From: Acidobacteriaceae bacterium | GTDB lineage: Bacteria > Acidobacteriota > Terriglobia > Terriglobales > Acidobacteriaceae | DNA: 10,339 nucleotides | Assembly (NCBI GenBank): GCA_030040395.1 | Contig: JASHTU010000474.1 | Location: 1 to 10,339 of the forward strand | Reading direction: 5' to 3' | In this document: piece by piece, positions 7,446 to 10,339 of the stretch | Numbering within the stretch: position 1 is the stretch's first letter | Layout: every line of letters begins with the position of its first letter | Notes under the pieces: generated by a model | Told to the model about the DNA's origin: nothing | Database searches by the model: none | The model's input: the letters and a program-made list of their open reading frames with translations, nothing else | Position numbers and translations under genes: made by a program

Positions 7446-7466
7446 CAGAAACTGCCGTTTCATTCC

Positions 7467-7487
7467 GGGAAGCGCAGCGCTTTTCCC
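7467..7487 (+). terminator. Possible terminator of the GAF-EAL gene
   Basis: GGGAAGCGC (7467-7475) can pair with GCGCTTTTCCC (7477-7487) around a very tight centre, with two T bulged. TTTATT follows. The tight loop means the innermost pairs must open, so the structure is only moderately convincing. Confidence 0.35.
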
Positions 7488-7551
7488 TTTATTGCATCCG
7501 CATGCCCGCTTGGATGGGAGTTTCCTCACCCTCGGGGCTTGCCGCTGTTTT

Positions 7552-8235
7552 ATGCTCCAATCCATGGAGCAGCGAACCGACGCCGAGCCGTTGTCCAATT
7601 CTTCGAGCTTCGCAGGGCTACTCGCCGCTCTAGCGGCGCCCAAGCAGGAGCCTCAGCGGGCCTGGAACGACGACGATCTTCCCGACGACGTCGCCACGCT
7701 GAGCTATGAACGCGCCCTACGCGCGCACGCCCGGTACAAGCCGGCCGATTTTGGCGATTTGCCTTTACCGCAACCCGCGGATTCCCCTGACGTGTCCGGC
7801 AGGGAGAAAAAGCCAACCAATTCCTACTGCAACGGAGCCGCACATCCGGTGGCCGCGCCTGCGCAGAACGCTTGGGATAGTGACTCTCGAGAGCGCACAG
7901 GAAATTCTCCTGGCGTGCCCGCCGCCCTCGAAGAAAACCGCAAGCGCGCCAGCGTCACCATTCGCATGAGTCGCGGCGAATTCGCGCAACTACAGCGGCG
8001 CGCCGCGGAAGCCGGGCTGACCGTCTCTGGCTATCTGCGTTCATGTACTTTCGAAGCCGAGGCGCTTCGTGCCCAGGTGAAAGAAGTGCTGGCCCAGTGG
8101 CGGCCCGTGAAGCCGCCGGAAGAGCTCGCTGGGCCGGCTTCGGCGCAAGGTTCCTGGTTCCGGTGGATTCCCCGGCTCGTTCCGCGTCTGATTCCGAGCC
8201 GGCGCGCGGCCACTTCGCGATCGGGCGCGGCGTAG
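7552..8235 (+). CDS. MobC-like ribbon-helix-helix DNA-binding protein, uncharacterised
   Basis: This 227-residue protein has a C-terminal ribbon-helix-helix motif at about 132-170: the strand RASVTIRMS, then helices GEFAQLQRRAAEAG and TVSGYLRSCTFEAE. The form resembles that of plasmid mobilisation (MobC-type) and antitoxin-type regulators. Residues 38-62 (NDDDLPDDVATLSYERALRA) form an acidic, likely folded block. The segment between (about 65-130) is Pro/Ser/Glu-rich and probably disordered. The C-terminus is basic and proline-rich (WFRWIPRLVPRLIPSRR). No relaxase, toxin or plasmid gene is adjacent. I think similar proteins recur in acidobacterial genomes, from memory and not checked. The start is uncertain: ATG 7552, ATG 7564 and TTG 7492 are all in frame and none has a strong Shine-Dalgarno. 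Its stop abuts the convergent rlmI-like stop with no spacer. DNA binding is inferred; the biological role is unknown. Confidence 0.8.
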   Translation: MLQSMEQRTDAEPLSNSSSFAGLLAALAAPKQEPQRAWNDDDLPDDVATLSYERALRAHARYKPADFGDLPLPQPADSPDVSGREKKPTNSYCNGAAHPVAAPAQNAWDSDSRERTGNSPGVPAALEENRKRASVTIRMSRGEFAQLQRRAAEAGLTVSGYLRSCTFEAEALRAQVKEVLAQWRPVKPPEELAGPASAQGSWFRWIPRLVPRLIPSRRAATSRSGAA

Positions 8236-9573
8236 CTATTCAATCTCCAGCACCAGGCACTTGAGGTACTCGCTCTCCGGCAAAGTGAGGATCACGGGAT
8301 GATCGGGAGCGGCCCCGCGGCGTTCGCGCAGGCGCACGCGCCGCAGGGCATCAGCCGCAGCCGACGCCACCGCAGCTTCCAGATCGGTCCAGCCCACGTG
8401 ATGCGAGCAGGAGCAGGTCACCAGAAGACCTCCGGGGCGTAGCATCTTCAGGGCGCGCAGGTTCAGCTCCTTGTATCCCCGCAGCGCTCCCTCCACCGCG
8501 CGTCTGCTCCTGGCAAAGGCCGGCGGATCGAGAACGATGGCGTCGAACTTTTCGCCCGCGTCCGACCAGTCTCGCAAAATCGCGAATGCGTCGCCTTCAA
8601 CCCAGTCCACCTCGCCGCCGATCCGGCCGCGATTGGCCGCCAAATTCAACTCCGCAACTTCCAGCGAGGCGCGGGAAGAGTCGACGGCCGTCACACGCCC
8701 GCAAATTTCCGCCAAATGCAGCGCAAATCCGCCCTGATAACAGAAGACATCAAGCGCCCGGCCGGTCGCGCCAAGCTGCCGCGCCCATTCCCGCACCGCA
8801 GCGTAGTTGGCGCGCTGGTCGAGAAAGGCGCCGGTTTTCTGGCCGGCGTTGGCGTCGAAGTAAAACTCCAGGCCGTTGAGATGGAATTGGACGCGCAGAT
8901 TCTGGCCGGCGAGCGGTCCTGCCGTCCATAACGGTTCTGTTTCCGGCGCGGGCAGGCCCTCGATTTCGCGGATGCGCGGATCGGGCCGCTCCACGATGGC
9001 GGATAGAGCCGCCGACGCGAGTTCCTCGCGCAGCACGCGCACACAGGTCTCGCGGACTCCGGCGGCGAATAGGCCCTTGGTCAGGAACTGCAGGATGACC
9101 AGGGCGCCGTACTTATCCGCAATCAGGCCAGGCAGCCCGTCCGCTTCGCTGAAGCAGAGCCGGCACGCGTCATTTTCGGTCGTCAACAGCGGCTTCCTGC
9201 GCGCGATGGCGCGTCGCAGCCGCAGATCGAGCAGTTTCAGCCACGCGGCCTGGTCGAGAATACCGCGCGCCACCATCCGCAACGGGATCTGGGAAGATGG
9301 GCTGAAAAGCGCCGTGCCCAGAAGCACGCCGCGCCTGTCGGCCACAGGTACGAGCGCCGGCCCGCCATCTCCGTCGGAATCGGAAAAGGCGGCCCGTTCG
9401 ACCTCTGAGGCGTACACCCAAACATGGCCGGCGCGCAACCGGTCGGCGGCGCGCCGGCTAACGATGGCGCCGGGAAGGACAGACGCAAAAGGCGCCACCG
9501 GTTGAACCGAAGCTCGCTTTGTCCCTTGCGCCTCCTCGTGTTTTTCGAGTCCCGGTTTTCGTGGCTTGCTCAT
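8236..9573 (-). CDS. rlmI: RlmI-type 23S rRNA (cytosine-C5) methyltransferase
   Basis: This 445-residue protein is colinear with E. coli RlmI, which makes m5C1962 in 23S rRNA using S-adenosylmethionine. A charged N-terminal extension of about 30 residues precedes a PUA domain (about 34-102: LPGAIVSRRAADRLRAGHVWVY, then TALFSPSSQIPLRM). SEADGLPGLIADKYG (142-156) matches the RlmI linker. The Rossmann methyltransferase domain carries TGAFLDQR (247-254), SAM motif I DVFCYQGGFALHLA (275-288), LDPPAF (348-353) and CSCS (387-390), with Cys389 the expected nucleophile. It ends with the family tail DHPVILTLPESEYLKCLVL. The ATG at 9573 is preceded by AGAGG with 6-base spacing. It may be co-transcribed with the cytochrome gene 58 bases upstream. 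The position of methylation is assumed from homology; other COG1092-type paralogues act on related sites. Confidence 0.9.
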   Translation of the reverse strand: MSKPRKPGLEKHEEAQGTKRASVQPVAPFASVLPGAIVSRRAADRLRAGHVWVYASEVERAAFSDSDGDGGPALVPVADRRGVLLGTALFSPSSQIPLRMVARGILDQAAWLKLLDLRLRRAIARRKPLLTTENDACRLCFSEADGLPGLIADKYGALVILQFLTKGLFAAGVRETCVRVLREELASAALSAIVERPDPRIREIEGLPAPETEPLWTAGPLAGQNLRVQFHLNGLEFYFDANAGQKTGAFLDQRANYAAVREWARQLGATGRALDVFCYQGGFALHLAEICGRVTAVDSSRASLEVAELNLAANRGRIGGEVDWVEGDAFAILRDWSDAGEKFDAIVLDPPAFARSRRAVEGALRGYKELNLRALKMLRPGGLLVTCSCSHHVGWTDLEAAVASAAADALRRVRLRERRGAAPDHPVILTLPESEYLKCLVLEIE

Positions 9574-9584
9574 ATGCTCCCTCT

Positions 9585-9603
9585 GCAGGGTATTACGCCC
9601 TGC
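9585..9603 (-). promoter_or_regulatory. Hairpin next to the rlmI Shine-Dalgarno
   Basis: In the minus-strand transcript GCAGGG and CCCTGC form a perfect 6-bp stem around a 7-base loop (CGTAATA). The stem ends at the base next to the Shine-Dalgarno AGAGG (9584-9580). It sits in the 58-base gap between the cytochrome and methyltransferase genes. A weaker stem, CTTTG-CTTC-CAAAG, lies just upstream. It could be a weak terminator or attenuator, an RNA processing site, or a structure tuning rlmI translation. No U-run follows. Confidence 0.45.
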
Positions 9604-9631
9604 TTTGGAAGCAAAGAAACCGCCCCGAAGT

Positions 9632-10066
9632 TTACTTGGCCTGAAGCGTTTCCACGTAGCGGCTCAAGTTGCTGATTCTCAGCACCTGAACGTCGTGAGT
9701 GGCGTCCGGGTGATCCATTTGCCCGAAGATCGGACCCCATACCGGCATCTCCGCGGAGCCGTGCGCTGGCGTCTCGGCGCCAAATTGCAGCACGGAGATG
9801 ATGTGCGCGGACGGAAACTTTCCGTTATGGTCCTTACTCAACACAGTTAGATCGCTCGGCGCAACCTTCAACGCGACGGCAACCGGACCACTGCCCCGGC
9901 CATTGACGCCGTGGCACGGCGCGCAATAGTTGGTGTACATCTGCTTGCCGCTGTAAGCCGGCGTTCTTTTCACCGGGATGGTTACCTGTGCCGTGGATTG
10001 CTGCGCGTATCCCATGCCCACAACAACAGCCGCGGCCAAAGCGGTAAAGAAAAGGCGCTTGAGCAT
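9632..10066 (-). CDS. Exported monoheme c-type cytochrome (class I)
   Basis: This 144-residue electron carrier is predicted to be periplasmic. The signal peptide is MLKRLFFTALAAAVVVGMGYA, cleaved before QQ at about residue 21. A single heme-binding motif CAPCH is at residues 48-52, in the context MYTNYCAPCHGVNGRG typical of class I domains. Met107 (SAEMPVWGPIF) is the likely distal axial ligand. The C-terminal helix LSRYVETLQ matches the family ending. The partner oxidase or dehydrogenase is not in the window. The start at 10066 is chosen because GGAGG lies 5 bases upstream; an in-frame ATG at 10078 overlaps that ribosome binding site and would add MEDF before the signal peptide. It may lead a two-gene transcript with rlmI, although the functions are unrelated. 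Confidence 0.92.
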   Translation of the reverse strand: MLKRLFFTALAAAVVVGMGYAQQSTAQVTIPVKRTPAYSGKQMYTNYCAPCHGVNGRGSGPVAVALKVAPSDLTVLSKDHNGKFPSAHIISVLQFGAETPAHGSAEMPVWGPIFGQMDHPDATHDVQVLRISNLSRYVETLQAK

Positions 10067-10071
10067 AAAAT

Positions 10072-10076
10072 CCTCC
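10072..10076 (-). promoter_or_regulatory. Shine-Dalgarno of the cytochrome c gene
   Basis: CCTCC on the plus strand reads GGAGG on the minus strand, 5 bases before ATG 10066. It lies inside the four-codon extension that the ATG at 10078 would create, which argues against that earlier start. Confidence 0.75.
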
Positions 10077-10339
10077 ATTGGACCGAATCCATGGGGACAT
10101 TACGCGCCATCACGTGCTTGTTGAGATGTGATGTGGAAGCCCAATGCGTGTGATCCAGAACACGTCTTGAACTGGTTGGAGTGCGCGCGAGGTTCGATTC
10201 GGCAAGGGAATGTCTGCCGTATCCTTAAGATTTCATAGCAGATGCCGACGCGCGCAGGCGAGGTAAAGCAACCCTAATGCCTTTCGCAAAGTGGGACTCG
10301 CTGCCGACCGACCGCGTTCAATGCGTCGTTACACGCTGA
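10077..10339. other. Right-end region with no recognisable gene
   Basis: About 260 bases upstream of the cytochrome gene hold no ORF with recognisable homology on either strand. A 20-codon plus-strand ORF (10277-10339) ends exactly at the window edge but is too short to support. I found no clear -35/-10 pair for the cytochrome gene. The stretch GGTTCGATTC near 10192 resembles a tRNA T-loop, but no tRNA fold surrounds it. Confidence 0.5.

Noticed and set aside
10185..10210. tRNA-like GGTTCGATTC sequence
   Set aside because: The flanking bases cannot form a five-pair T stem, and no cloverleaf is seen.
10277..10339. 20-codon ORF ending at the last base of the window
   Set aside because: It is too short to support, has no homology that I recognise and the GAGG upstream is too distant (about 13 bases).
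1..10339. CRISPR array, phage defence cluster, prophage, integron or biosynthetic cluster
   Set aside because: No spaced direct repeats, cas genes, integrase or attachment site, or clustered biosynthetic enzymes are visible on either strand.

Overview
The window looks like chromosomal DNA of a GC-rich soil-type bacterium, most likely an Acidobacteriota (Terriglobia/Koribacter-like). The inference rests on an exported S10 plus S9 peptidase pair, a ribbon-helix-helix protein whose N-terminal and C-terminal motifs resemble proteins I associate with acidobacteria, high G+C third positions, and mixed GTG/ATG starts. No taxonomic marker gene is present, so this is an inference. The odd length may mean that the window is a whole contig.

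Layout from left to right. Positions 12-370 hold a decayed IS3-family transposase (minus strand) that has lost its catalytic core. Positions 371-1099 carry no convincing gene, apart from a possible 54-residue membrane peptide at 604-768. A HIT-family (HinT-like) nucleotide hydrolase lies at 1100-1438 (+). A serine carboxypeptidase (S10, minus, 1636-3294) and a prolyl oligopeptidase (S9A, plus, 3602-5728) are divergently arranged around a ~307-base spacer; both have signal peptides. A GAF-EAL cyclic-di-GMP phosphodiesterase (6007-7404, +) and a MobC-like ribbon-helix-helix protein (7552-8235, +) follow. On the minus strand, an exported monoheme cytochrome c (10066-9632) leads into an RlmI-type 23S rRNA cytosine methyltransferase (9573-8236). 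The last ~270 bases are empty.

How the genes relate. The two exported peptidases are a plausible functional pair for peptide scavenging in the periplasm or outside the cell. The GAF-EAL protein retains every recognised catalytic residue of the EAL family and lacks GGDEF, so it should degrade c-di-GMP in response to a GAF-sensed cue. The cytochrome and the methyltransferase may be co-transcribed across a 58-base gap containing a hairpin, but their functions are unrelated. Most of the window is ordinary housekeeping and accessory content. I found no defence system, CRISPR array, prophage or biosynthetic cluster and no strong case for an undescribed system. The least explained items are the ribbon-helix-helix protein, the small ORF at 604-768 and the hairpins and palindromes in the short gaps.
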